A program made the translations under genes and the position numbers. From positions 1 through 33,625 of the forward strand of contig CALFXW010000014.1 in assembly GCA_937957805.1 (NCBI GenBank): a DNA stretch of 33,625 nucleotides, read 5' to 3'. How positions within the stretch are numbered: position 1 is the stretch's first letter; every line of letters starts with the position of its first letter. This DNA comes from an uncultured Sphingopyxis sp. Its GTDB lineage: Bacteria > Pseudomonadota > Alphaproteobacteria > Sphingomonadales > Sphingomonadaceae. This document shows positions 1-7,459 of this stretch, piece after piece. A model generated the notes under the pieces. It ran no database searches. It was not told where the DNA came from and saw only the letters and a list, made by a program, of their open reading frames with translations.

Positions 1-1
1 G

Positions 2-187
2 AATGAACTGACGAGTTGGTTCGTCGATTTAGAGAAAAAGCCGCTTTCGGAGTTTGATGACCGGGATCGTGCCAAATTGGCAAAAAAGCTGAGCGGCTAT
101 CGCGGACATAATTTGTTCGAGCCATCGGAGGCTTTGGATGAACGCGCCAAACATATTTTTGACGAATGGGCTGCTCAGGCCGCGTAA
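2..187 (+). CDS. C-terminal fragment of an unidentified protein
   Basis: An open frame runs from the window edge to a TAA at 185-187 and encodes about 61 residues; the start lies outside the window. The visible part is charged and probably helical, with LEKKPLSEFDDRDRAKLAKK and a tail ending DEWAAQAA. I do not recognise the family. Codon use (TTA, AGT, CTT) is less G+C-biased than in most genes here, which hints at an accessory origin, but the piece is too short to judge. It converges on the next gene with a 9-base gap. Confidence 0.5.
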   Translation, partial: NELTSWFVDLEKKPLSEFDDRDRAKLAKKLSGYRGHNLFEPSEALDERAKHIFDEWAAQAA

Positions 188-196
188 AGATAGCCG

Positions 197-859
197 TTAG
201 TCGCTGAGCCTATCCCTGTTTGCACCGTCCAATTTGGCTTGGAGCGCGGCGAGTGATGCTTGCGACAGCGCCTCTGCTATGCGCGGGTTGGCACCCAAAA
301 ATGCGTGGAGTCGCTCGCCGGGGATGAACCACAGCCGCGCGCTGTCGCTCGCGATGCGCACGCTGGCGCTGGCCCGCCCACCGGGGATGAGGCAGGCTTC
401 GCCCATCAAATCGCCCGCATCAATCCGCCCCACGATGGCATCGGCGACGGTGACCGCCGCGATGCCGCTGACCAGAAATTGCAGCGACTGGCTAACCTCC
501 CCCTCCCGCATCAGGACATCACCCGCGCGCGCGTTGGTAAAACTCCCCTCATCGAGCAGGCGGCGTACGTCGGCACCGCCCAGCATCGGCAGATGGCGGG
601 TGCGCAGCAATGCCCCCTCATCCCCCAGTTTTCGGCGGCTGAGCAAGGGCTGCGCGAGCGCGAAAATGTTGATGATGCTCAGCAACCCGCCGAGCAGCGC
701 GACCGATGGCACATGGTCGTTCAACAGCCCCTCTGCCACCAATAGCAGCCCCGCGATGGCAAGGCCAAGGCGCAGCCAGCGGCCGCGCGCGACAAAACTG
801 GTGGCGGCGATGACCGCGATGGCGGCGGGCAGGGTGAAGGGTGCGACGTCAGCCATCAT
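197..859 (-). CDS. Membrane-anchored cyclic nucleotide-binding domain protein
   Basis: 220 residues. The N-terminal third has about three hydrophobic segments (roughly residues 8-26, 30-46 and 52-72). The C-terminal part (about 88-210) reads as a Crp-type cNMP-binding beta-barrel: the FTNARAGDVLMREGE turn, a QFLVSGIAAV strand, and the GDLMGEACLIPGGRASASVR phosphate-binding-cassette region. No helix-turn-helix follows, so this is not a Crp/Fnr transcription factor. Three membrane helices followed by a cNMP-binding domain resembles the Popeye-domain arrangement. The likely role is a membrane sensor of a cyclic nucleotide or a related ligand. The start is one of two adjacent ATGs. It lies upstream of, and in the same direction as, nothing obvious; the next gene to the right is also leftward, separated by a tandem repeat. 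Confidence 0.8.
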   Translation of the reverse strand: MMADVAPFTLPAAIAVIAATSFVARGRWLRLGLAIAGLLLVAEGLLNDHVPSVALLGGLLSIINIFALAQPLLSRRKLGDEGALLRTRHLPMLGGADVRRLLDEGSFTNARAGDVLMREGEVSQSLQFLVSGIAAVTVADAIVGRIDAGDLMGEACLIPGGRASASVRIASDSARLWFIPGERLHAFLGANPRIAEALSQASLAALQAKLDGANRDRLSD

Positions 860-890
860 CCGCCCATAGTGCCGATTGCCGCGCGCACGT

Positions 891-971
891 CAACGCCCGC
901 GCAGCGCAATCAACGCCCGCGCAGCGCAATCAACGCCCGCGCAGCGCTCGTCAACGCTCGCGCAGCGCCAG
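891..971. repeat. 20-bp tandem repeat, four copies
   Basis: The unit CAACGCCCGCGCAGCGCAAT occurs at 891-910 and 911-930, then degenerates at 931-950, and again at 952-971 after one inserted base. It sits between the stop codon of the TonB receptor (979) and the start of the cNMP-binding gene (859), so it is intergenic. It looks like a small minisatellite; no coding role is evident. Confidence 0.85.
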
Positions 972-978
972 CAACGCA

Positions 979-3729
979 TCAAAATTGCTTGCGAATCTCG
1001 AACGAAATTGTCCGCCCAATCGGGTTCAGATAGGCCGGTTGGTATCGCAGCGGGGTTTGCCCATTTTGGTCGCGCACCTGTTGTCGGTCGTTCAAAATAT
1101 TGTCGATGGCCAGCCGCACGCGCACATTGCGCATAAAGGGAAAACGTTGGACAAATTCTTCCTGCTGCCCGACATTCATGAAAATGCGCGCGCTGGCGAC
1201 GAAGGTCGATGAAAAATCAAGCCGTGTGCCGGTCGTCCCGCCATCGACATGGCTGCCCGATTTCCATGTGCCGAACAATCGCACGCCAAGGCCGTTCAAA
1301 AACCAGCCGCCGGTTAATTCGACTTCGTGGCGCGGGCTGCCGCCGCTCGCGCCAACCGCCGAACCATCGAGCAGGTCGAGCGTTGGCAGACCCGGCTGGA
1401 TCGAAATTTCATCCTGCAAACGGACAAGGTGGTAAAGGTTGATGTCCCAGCGGCCACCGCCCCTGCCGCCACCGAACATCCCCATCATCCCGCCGGGGCC
1501 ACGTCCCCCTGCGCGCGGCCCCCCACCGCCCGGGCCGCCGCCCGGGCCGCGCCCTGCGCCGGGGCCAGCACCATCCGGCCCAGCGGCACCACCAGCACTG
1601 GCTGGGCGCGCAATCCGTTCGGCATAGCTGATGCCATATCGGATCTGGCGGCCAAAGGCGCTGTCATAATTGATGGCGCGCTGGTCCACCGCGACGATCC
1701 GGCCCGTGCCATCGCGCGTCACCCGGCCGGGGAAGGCGGCTTCGATTTCGGGGGTCAATTCGGGAAAGCCCGCCACTGTCCCGAAACTGCGCGTGCGTGC
1801 ATAGGTGAGGCTGAGCGACAGGTCGGTTTCGCTGATCGGTCGCCAACTCGCCTGTGCGCGAAAATCGCGCTGCCTTTCGGCGAGCAGCGCGGCATTGCCG
1901 CCGGTGATGACATCGGCCAGCACAGTTTCGTTACGGCTATAGTCGAAAATCGTCTGCAACGGCGTCACGATCACCGCGCTGCCCAGTTGCGACACGCTCG
2001 GCGCATTTTCGTTCGCCGTCCATGTCGCGATGAAGTTGAGCCGGTCCACCGGTTCCCAATTGAACCCGGCCGTCCAGCTGGTCAGCGTCCTGAAATCGCT
2101 GACATCGCGCAGCGCATAGCGGGCATTGAGCGACAATTCGCCCAGAAAACCGAGCACATCGGCGCTGCGGTCGGCAATCGGAATGTCGATGTTGCCGCTG
2201 GCGGTGTAGGCGGTCCGCGACAGGTCGGTCACCGACACCACGCCTGCCCGCTCCGATATGCTGTCAAGGCCAATGCCCTTCCACCCCGTCTGAAAAGTCG
2301 CGCGCACCGCGCCGGCCGGCAGGGTGAACAGCGGCCCGGAAAGGACGGCATCGACCTCTCCGGTATTCGAAACGGTGCGCGACATATCGGGCATCAGCAA
2401 TGTGGTGATCGCGGAAGGATCGGCGATGAACGGGTTGGCACCCGCATCGATCGCCGCCTGCAACGCGGCATAATCCGGTCCACGGTCGGTCACGGTGCGC
2501 GAAACACCGCGGTCATAGTTGCCGGTCAGCGTCCAGCGCCAGCGGCCCAAACGCCCGTCGCTGCTGAACCCGCCGTGGAGGCTGCTGGCATCATTGCGGC
2601 TGGTGAGCGGCCCGGCAAAGGCGCGCGACAACAGCACCGGCCCGGCAAAGGGCGATGCCGGGTTGCCGACGGGCACGGTGACGCTGGTGACGGGCAGGCC
2701 GTTCAGCCGCTCGCTCGACGTTTCGCCATAACGCAAATTGACCGACAGGCCGATATTCTGGCTGATTGGTGTCGCAAAACTGCCATCCAATGACCAATTG
2801 CCGGTTTCCGCGCTCAACGAACGGAAACGGCCCCGGTCAAGCGGCACGATGACGTTGCCCGCCGCATTGGCAAAATCGGCAAGGCTGGTGCCGGTGACCG
2901 GCAGCGCGATGCTGCCAATCGGGCGGCCCGCTGCCGCGCTCAACGCCGGGTCGATTTCGCCGCCCAAGGGCGCGGTGATGACGCCATTGGCGGTCAGCGG
3001 CTGGCTGGTGACGGGTTGGATGATGTGGCGTTCCGCCTCGGTCAGCGGGCTGGCCTGTTCGCGGGAGAGCGTGATATTCAGCCGCCCGCGCCCGGTCAGC
3101 CGCAAATAACCCAGCGATTCATCATGGCTCCAGCGGCCACCATCACTTGCGATCCCCGCCTCTGCTTCGCCGGTGAAGGCGACAAAACCGTCCTTGAGCA
3201 AGATGTTCATCACCCGCTGATCGGCGGGATAGCCATAATCCAGCGCGACGGATTCGGGGAAAATTTCCACCCGTTCAATCGCTTCGGTCGGCAGGTTGCG
3301 GATTTCGCCAAAGCCCGAAATGCGCCGCCCTTCGACCAATATCACCGGAAAGCCCGCGCCGCGCCCGCCGCCTGCGCGTGTTTGCGCCGACAGCGAAGTC
3401 ACCAGTTCGGCAAGGCTCGACGCGCCATAGCTGGCAATCGCATTGGCATCGAGCACTTGGTCGGCGGGCACTTCGGAAATGACCGCGCCGCGCGAGGATG
3501 CGGCGGTGACGACAATGTCGCCAGCTTGCGCGTCATCGTCCTCCGGCCGACCATCATCTGCCGCATCGGCGGCATTGGCTGGCTGGGCCGCATCATCGCG
3601 GTGCGGCGGCGTGTTTTGCGCAAAGCTGGCGGTCGGCGCGCCAAGCGCCAGCAGCGCGGCAAGCGTGACGGGGGTAACGACATCAGCACGAAATGGGGCG
3701 GCACGAAATGGGGAGGGGAGGGGCAACAA
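979..3729 (-). CDS. TonB-dependent outer-membrane receptor with Gly-rich insert
   Basis: 916 residues. The signal peptide ends near PTASFAQ (about residue 38) and is followed by an acidic low-complexity linker. A plug domain (about 70-165: GDIVVTAA, ILVEGRRISGFGEIRNLP, ERVEIFPESVALDYGYPADQRVMNILLKDG) leads into a long beta-barrel ending in the aromatic residue of IRKQF. Such receptors import siderophores, saccharides or other large ligands with TonB energy; the substrate cannot be told. Residues about 706-757 form a striking Gly/Pro/Arg-rich segment between two barrel strands. The start is TTG at 3729: an AGGAAA ribosome site lies about 7 bases upstream and no in-frame ATG is suitably placed. 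No partner transport genes are adjacent. Confidence 0.92.
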   Translation of the reverse strand: MLPLPSPFRAAPFRADVVTPVTLAALLALGAPTASFAQNTPPHRDDAAQPANAADAADDGRPEDDDAQAGDIVVTAASSRGAVISEVPADQVLDANAIASYGASSLAELVTSLSAQTRAGGGRGAGFPVILVEGRRISGFGEIRNLPTEAIERVEIFPESVALDYGYPADQRVMNILLKDGFVAFTGEAEAGIASDGGRWSHDESLGYLRLTGRGRLNITLSREQASPLTEAERHIIQPVTSQPLTANGVITAPLGGEIDPALSAAAGRPIGSIALPVTGTSLADFANAAGNVIVPLDRGRFRSLSAETGNWSLDGSFATPISQNIGLSVNLRYGETSSERLNGLPVTSVTVPVGNPASPFAGPVLLSRAFAGPLTSRNDASSLHGGFSSDGRLGRWRWTLTGNYDRGVSRTVTDRGPDYAALQAAIDAGANPFIADPSAITTLLMPDMSRTVSNTGEVDAVLSGPLFTLPAGAVRATFQTGWKGIGLDSISERAGVVSVTDLSRTAYTASGNIDIPIADRSADVLGFLGELSLNARYALRDVSDFRTLTSWTAGFNWEPVDRLNFIATWTANENAPSVSQLGSAVIVTPLQTIFDYSRNETVLADVITGGNAALLAERQRDFRAQASWRPISETDLSLSLTYARTRSFGTVAGFPELTPEIEAAFPGRVTRDGTGRIVAVDQRAINYDSAFGRQIRYGISYAERIARPASAGGAAGPDGAGPGAGRGPGGGPGGGGPRAGGRGPGGMMGMFGGGRGGGRWDINLYHLVRLQDEISIQPGLPTLDLLDGSAVGASGGSPRHEVELTGGWFLNGLGVRLFGTWKSGSHVDGGTTGTRLDFSSTFVASARIFMNVGQQEEFVQRFPFMRNVRVRLAIDNILNDRQQVRDQNGQTPLRYQPAYLNPIGRTISFEIRKQF

Positions 3730-3919
3730 GGATATTTCCTGATTATCTACAATTATGGTCGGAGCCTCTGATGCCCTATTGTCGCAATAATGTGAACATG
3801 GCGTGAGCGCATAGCCCCGCTAGGATAGTATCAAGCGAAATTGCACTGGCATTGCGCGGCAATTTGGGTTTAGCGCGGCTTTGGCGTAAGGGGCGCCGGT
3901 GAATTTTTGAAAGGATGTT

Positions 3920-5296
3920 GTGGTGGCGGCGAATTGGACGCCTGATAGCTGGACTTTGGCCGAAGCGCGGCAGTTGCCGCATTGGCCCGACACAGCGGCG
4001 CTCGACAAAGTGACGGGCGAATTGGGCAGCTATCCCCCGCTGGTTTTTGCGGGCGAAGCGCGCAATCTGACGGCGGATTTGGCCAAGGTCGCGGCGGGGC
4101 AGGGTTTCCTGTTGCAGGGCGGCGATTGCGCCGAGAGCTTTGCCGAATTTCACCCCAACAACATCCGTGATACGTTCCGCGTCCTCCTCCAGATGGCGGT
4201 GGTGCTGACCTTTGCCGGCAAAATGCCGGTGGTAAAGGTCGGGCGGATGGCGGGGCAATTTGCCAAGCCGCGCTCGACCGACAATGAAAGCATCGATGGT
4301 GTCGAACTGCCCAGCTATCGCGGTGACATCATCAACGATATCGCCTTTACGCCCGAAGGGCGCGTGCCCGACCCGCAACGCATGGTGCGCGCATATTCGC
4401 AAAGCGCCGCGACGCTGAACCTGCTGCGCGCCTTTGCGCAGGGGGGCTATGCCAATCTGGCGCAGGTCAATGCCTGGACGCATGATTTCATGGGCCGGTC
4501 GCCGTGGACCGCGCAATATAAGGATGTCGCCAACCGGATTAGTGAGGCGCTCGACTTCATGGCCGCCTGCGGGATTGATGCCGACAGCGTGCCGCAGATT
4601 AAAACCGCCAGCTTTTACACCAGTCATGAGGCGCTGCTGCTCCCCTATGAACAGGCATTGACGCGGCAGGATTCGCTGACCGGCCAATGGTATGACACCA
4701 GCGCGCATATGTTGTGGATTGGCGACCGGACACGCTTTGCCGGCAGTGCGCATGTCGAATTTCTGCGCGGGGTGGGCAACCCCATCGGCATGAAAGTCGG
4801 GCCGAGTTTGGATGCCGACAATCTGCTGGGCCTGCTCGACACGCTCAACCCGGCACGCGAAGCCGGGCGCATCACGCTCATCACCCGTTATGGCCATGAC
4901 AAGATAGAGGCGGGGCTGCCCGCGCTGGTGCGCGCGGTGGCGCGCGAGGGGCACCCGGTCATCTGGTCATGCGACCCGATGCACGGCAATGTCATCAAAA
5001 CCAATAATGGCTATAAAACCCGGCCTTTCGAACGGATTTTGGCCGAAGTGCGCGGCTTTTTCGCCATCCACCGGGCGGAGGGGACGCACGCGGGCGGCAT
5101 CCACATCGAAATGACGGGGCAGAATGTCACCGAATGCACCGGCGGCGCGATTGACGTGACGCAGATGGATTTGGCCGACCGTTACCACACCCATTGCGAC
5201 CCGCGTTTGAACGCGGCGCAAAGTCTGGAACTGGCGTTTCTGCTGGCCGAAATGCTCAATGCAGAGTTGAAAACCCGCGCCCGCAACGCGGCCTAA
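3920..5296 (+). CDS. Class II 3-deoxy-7-phosphoheptulonate (DAHP) synthase
   Basis: 458 residues, normal for plant-type/class II DAHP synthases, which condense phosphoenolpyruvate and erythrose 4-phosphate in the first step of the shikimate pathway. Family landmarks are the N-terminal WTPDSW, GFLLQGGDCAESF with the metal-ligand Cys near residue 70, KVGRMAGQFAKPRS, WSCDPMHGN and GGIHIEMTGQNVTEC. The start is GTG (3920 or the next codon 3923); an AAAGGA ribosome site lies at about 3909-3915, and the nearby ATG at 3915 is out of frame. It is a lone gene that converges on the hydrolase to the right, the two stops sharing the four bases CTAA. Confidence 0.95.
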   Translation: MVAANWTPDSWTLAEARQLPHWPDTAALDKVTGELGSYPPLVFAGEARNLTADLAKVAAGQGFLLQGGDCAESFAEFHPNNIRDTFRVLLQMAVVLTFAGKMPVVKVGRMAGQFAKPRSTDNESIDGVELPSYRGDIINDIAFTPEGRVPDPQRMVRAYSQSAATLNLLRAFAQGGYANLAQVNAWTHDFMGRSPWTAQYKDVANRISEALDFMAACGIDADSVPQIKTASFYTSHEALLLPYEQALTRQDSLTGQWYDTSAHMLWIGDRTRFAGSAHVEFLRGVGNPIGMKVGPSLDADNLLGLLDTLNPAREAGRITLITRYGHDKIEAGLPALVRAVAREGHPVIWSCDPMHGNVIKTNNGYKTRPFERILAEVRGFFAIHRAEGTHAGGIHIEMTGQNVTECTGGAIDVTQMDLADRYHTHCDPRLNAAQSLELAFLLAEMLNAELKTRARNAA

Positions 5297-6207
5297 TTGG
5301 ACTGCGCAGCCTGTTGGTTGAGGCTGTCGTAAATGCTGGTGACAAATTCCTCCCCCGTCAGAAAGCTTTGATTGATGGGGTAGAGGCGATCAAGGTTGAG
5401 CGTGAGAATTTGCGCCAGCGTCTTACCCTCTGCCCGCGCGGTGCGCACCGCGTCGATGACGGCGGCGAGCTGGTCACGGTGGCGTAACATTTCGGCATGG
5501 CTGGCAACCAGTCCATGGCCGGGGACAAAGCGGGTTTGCGGGTTGGCCAGCGCCAGCGCGGCATTGGCCGCGTCCAACATGCCCAGCGCATTGCCGCCCG
5601 ATTCCATATCGGTAAAGGGCAGGGCGATGGCGCGCAGATAATTATCGCCCATCGCAATCACATTTGCCTCCGCAAAATAGACGATGGAATCGCCATCGGT
5701 GTGCGCGCGCGGAATGTGGATGACGCGTATGTGCTGGCCATTAAGCGTCAGATTGACCCCCGCCTGCCATATCAGGGTCGGCAAATCGGCGGCGCTCAAA
5801 TGATTTTCCGCATCCGCCATCGCCGCTTCCAGCCGGGTGCGGATATTTTCGTGCGCCATGACGATGGCGCCCGCGCGCGCAAAGGCAGCGTTGCCGCCGC
5901 TATGGTCACCATGCCAATGGGTGTTGAGCAGGATGCGGGCAGGCGGCGCGCCTGTCGCGGCAATTGCGGCTTGCAGGCTGGGTGCGGCGTCGCGCATTTT
6001 GCCATCAACGACCAAGCTGCCGTCCGGCCCCCACAACAGCGTCGAATTGCCGCCAGCGCCCGATATGACCACCAAATTGGGTGCCAGAACATGCGGGGTC
6101 AGCGTCGCGCTGTTCGAATCATCCTGTGCATGGGCAATTGTTGGGGCGATGGTTGGCGACAAACACATCGCCGCAGCAACTATCGCTAAAGAACGGAAAA
6201 TACGCAT
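5293..6207 (-). CDS. Secreted metallo-beta-lactamase-fold hydrolase
   Basis: 304 residues from the ATG at 6207 (a TTG at 6219 would add four residues). An N-terminal signal peptide (RIFRSLAIVAAAMCL...AHAQ) indicates export to the periplasm. The zinc signature HWHGDHSGG is clear, followed by the later ligands IPRAHTDGDS and FVPGHG, so both metal sites appear intact. The family includes beta-lactamases, glyoxalase II-like and quinoprotein-relay hydrolases; the substrate cannot be assigned from sequence alone. The stop codon overlaps the DAHP synthase stop in a convergent arrangement. A GGGGAT ribosome site precedes the ATG. Confidence 0.9.
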   Translation of the reverse strand: MRIFRSLAIVAAAMCLSPTIAPTIAHAQDDSNSATLTPHVLAPNLVVISGAGGNSTLLWGPDGSLVVDGKMRDAAPSLQAAIAATGAPPARILLNTHWHGDHSGGNAAFARAGAIVMAHENIRTRLEAAMADAENHLSAADLPTLIWQAGVNLTLNGQHIRVIHIPRAHTDGDSIVYFAEANVIAMGDNYLRAIALPFTDMESGGNALGMLDAANAALALANPQTRFVPGHGLVASHAEMLRHRDQLAAVIDAVRTARAEGKTLAQILTLNLDRLYPINQSFLTGEEFVTSIYDSLNQQAAQSN

Positions 6208-6258
6208 AAATATCCCCAATCACGCCTACAACTGTAAACGATAGTTAGGGCAGGCTAT

Positions 6259-7389
6259 TTATTCTGTCAAATCGTCCCACGCGTCTTTTAATTTGTCGAA
6301 AAAGCCGCGCGAACGGGGACATTCATCGCCGGTTTCGGTGGCGCGAAACGCCTCCAGTAATTCCTTTTGTTTTGCCGACAGGCGGGTTGGGGTTTCGACA
6401 TCCACCTCTATTACCAGATCGCCCGCGCCGCGCGCGTTGAGCACCGGCATCCCCGCACCGCGCAACCGCAATTGCTTGCCCGACTGGATGCCCGGGGGGA
6501 TGCGGAAAATATGTTCGCTGCGGTCCAGCCCCGGCACTTTCACTTCGCCGCCCAAGGCTGCGGTGGTGAAGCTGATCGGCACATGGGTAAAGAGGGTCGA
6601 ACCTTCGCGCGAATAAACGGCATGTTTCTGGACGTGGAGGAAGATATATAAATCCCCCGGCGGCGCGCCGCGCGCGCCCGCTTCGCCTTCGCCCGACAGG
6701 CGGATGCGCGTGCCATCATCGACACCGGGGGGGATGGTGACGTTCAGCGTCTTTTTGCGATCAACCCGCCCCTGGCCCTGACAATGGGTGCAGGGTTCGG
6801 AAATCACTTGCCCCGCGCCCATGCACGTCGGGCAGGTGCGTTCGACCATGAAAAAACCCTGCTGCGCGCGCACTTTGCCCGCACCATGGCACGATGGGCA
6901 GGCCGCAGCCGACGTGCCCGGTTTGGCCCCCGAACCGCTGCACGGGTCGCACCGCGCCGCAACCTCCACCTCTATGTCGGCATCCTTGCCGTGAAAGGCG
7001 TCGTCCAATGTGATGCCAAGGTCATAGCGCAAATCCGCGCCGCGTGTGGGCGAACGCCGCCCGCCCGCTGCCGCGCCGCCGAACGCGCCGCCGAAAATGG
7101 TTTCGAAAATATCGCCGATGTCGCCAAAATCCGCGCCGCCGCCGCCAAAGCCATTTTGGCCATTGACCCCATCTTTGCCGAAACGGTCATAAGCGGCGCG
7201 TTTCTGCGGGTCTTTCAGGCAGTCATAGGCTTCGTTGATCGCCTTGAACTTGCTTTCGCTGGTGTCGCAGCCCGGGTTTTTGTCGGGGTGATATTGCATC
7301 GCAAGCTTGCGATACGCGGCCTTAATCTCCCGATCATCGGCGCTGCGCGCGACGCCCAATAATTCATAATATTCTGCGTCCACGTTCAA
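6259..7389 (-). CDS. dnaJ: Chaperone DnaJ (Hsp40)
   Basis: 376 residues, normal length. The J domain (about 7-70) has the HPD motif at 34-36. A Gly/Phe-rich linker follows (GGFGGAAAGG region). The zinc domain has all four CxxCxGxG repeats (CDPCSGSG, CPSCHGAG, CPTCMGAG, CTHCQGQG), then the C-terminal peptide-binding domains. It stimulates DnaK ATP hydrolysis and delivers unfolded clients in the cytoplasm. The gene lies 70 bases downstream of dnaK on the same strand and is expected to be co-transcribed from the heat-shock promoter upstream of dnaK. The likely start is TTG at 7389; GTG at 7383 is an alternative, and no in-frame ATG is near. Confidence 0.97.
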   Translation of the reverse strand: MNVDAEYYELLGVARSADDREIKAAYRKLAMQYHPDKNPGCDTSESKFKAINEAYDCLKDPQKRAAYDRFGKDGVNGQNGFGGGGADFGDIGDIFETIFGGAFGGAAAGGRRSPTRGADLRYDLGITLDDAFHGKDADIEVEVAARCDPCSGSGAKPGTSAAACPSCHGAGKVRAQQGFFMVERTCPTCMGAGQVISEPCTHCQGQGRVDRKKTLNVTIPPGVDDGTRIRLSGEGEAGARGAPPGDLYIFLHVQKHAVYSREGSTLFTHVPISFTTAALGGEVKVPGLDRSEHIFRIPPGIQSGKQLRLRGAGMPVLNARGAGDLVIEVDVETPTRLSAKQKELLEAFRATETGDECPRSRGFFDKLKDAWDDLTE

Positions 7390-7420
7390 CCCCGTGTCCC
7401 CCGCATGGCCATATTGAAGT

Positions 7421-7448
7421 CCGCCCGCACCATCACCGGCGCGGGCGG
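7421..7448 (-). terminator. Hairpin in the dnaK-dnaJ gap
   Basis: Perfect 8-bp inverted arms CCGCCCGC (7421-7428) and GCGGGCGG (7441-7448) surround a 12-nt loop. There is no U-run after it on the leftward transcript. It may be a partial terminator or an RNA-stability element setting the DnaK:DnaJ ratio; the function is inferred. Confidence 0.5.
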
Positions 7449-7459
7449 TTCAAAGCGCA

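Noticed and set aside
3776..4954. 392-codon frame antisense to the DAHP synthase
   Set aside because: The opposite strand encodes an unmistakable class II DAHP synthase; this frame has no recognisable domains.
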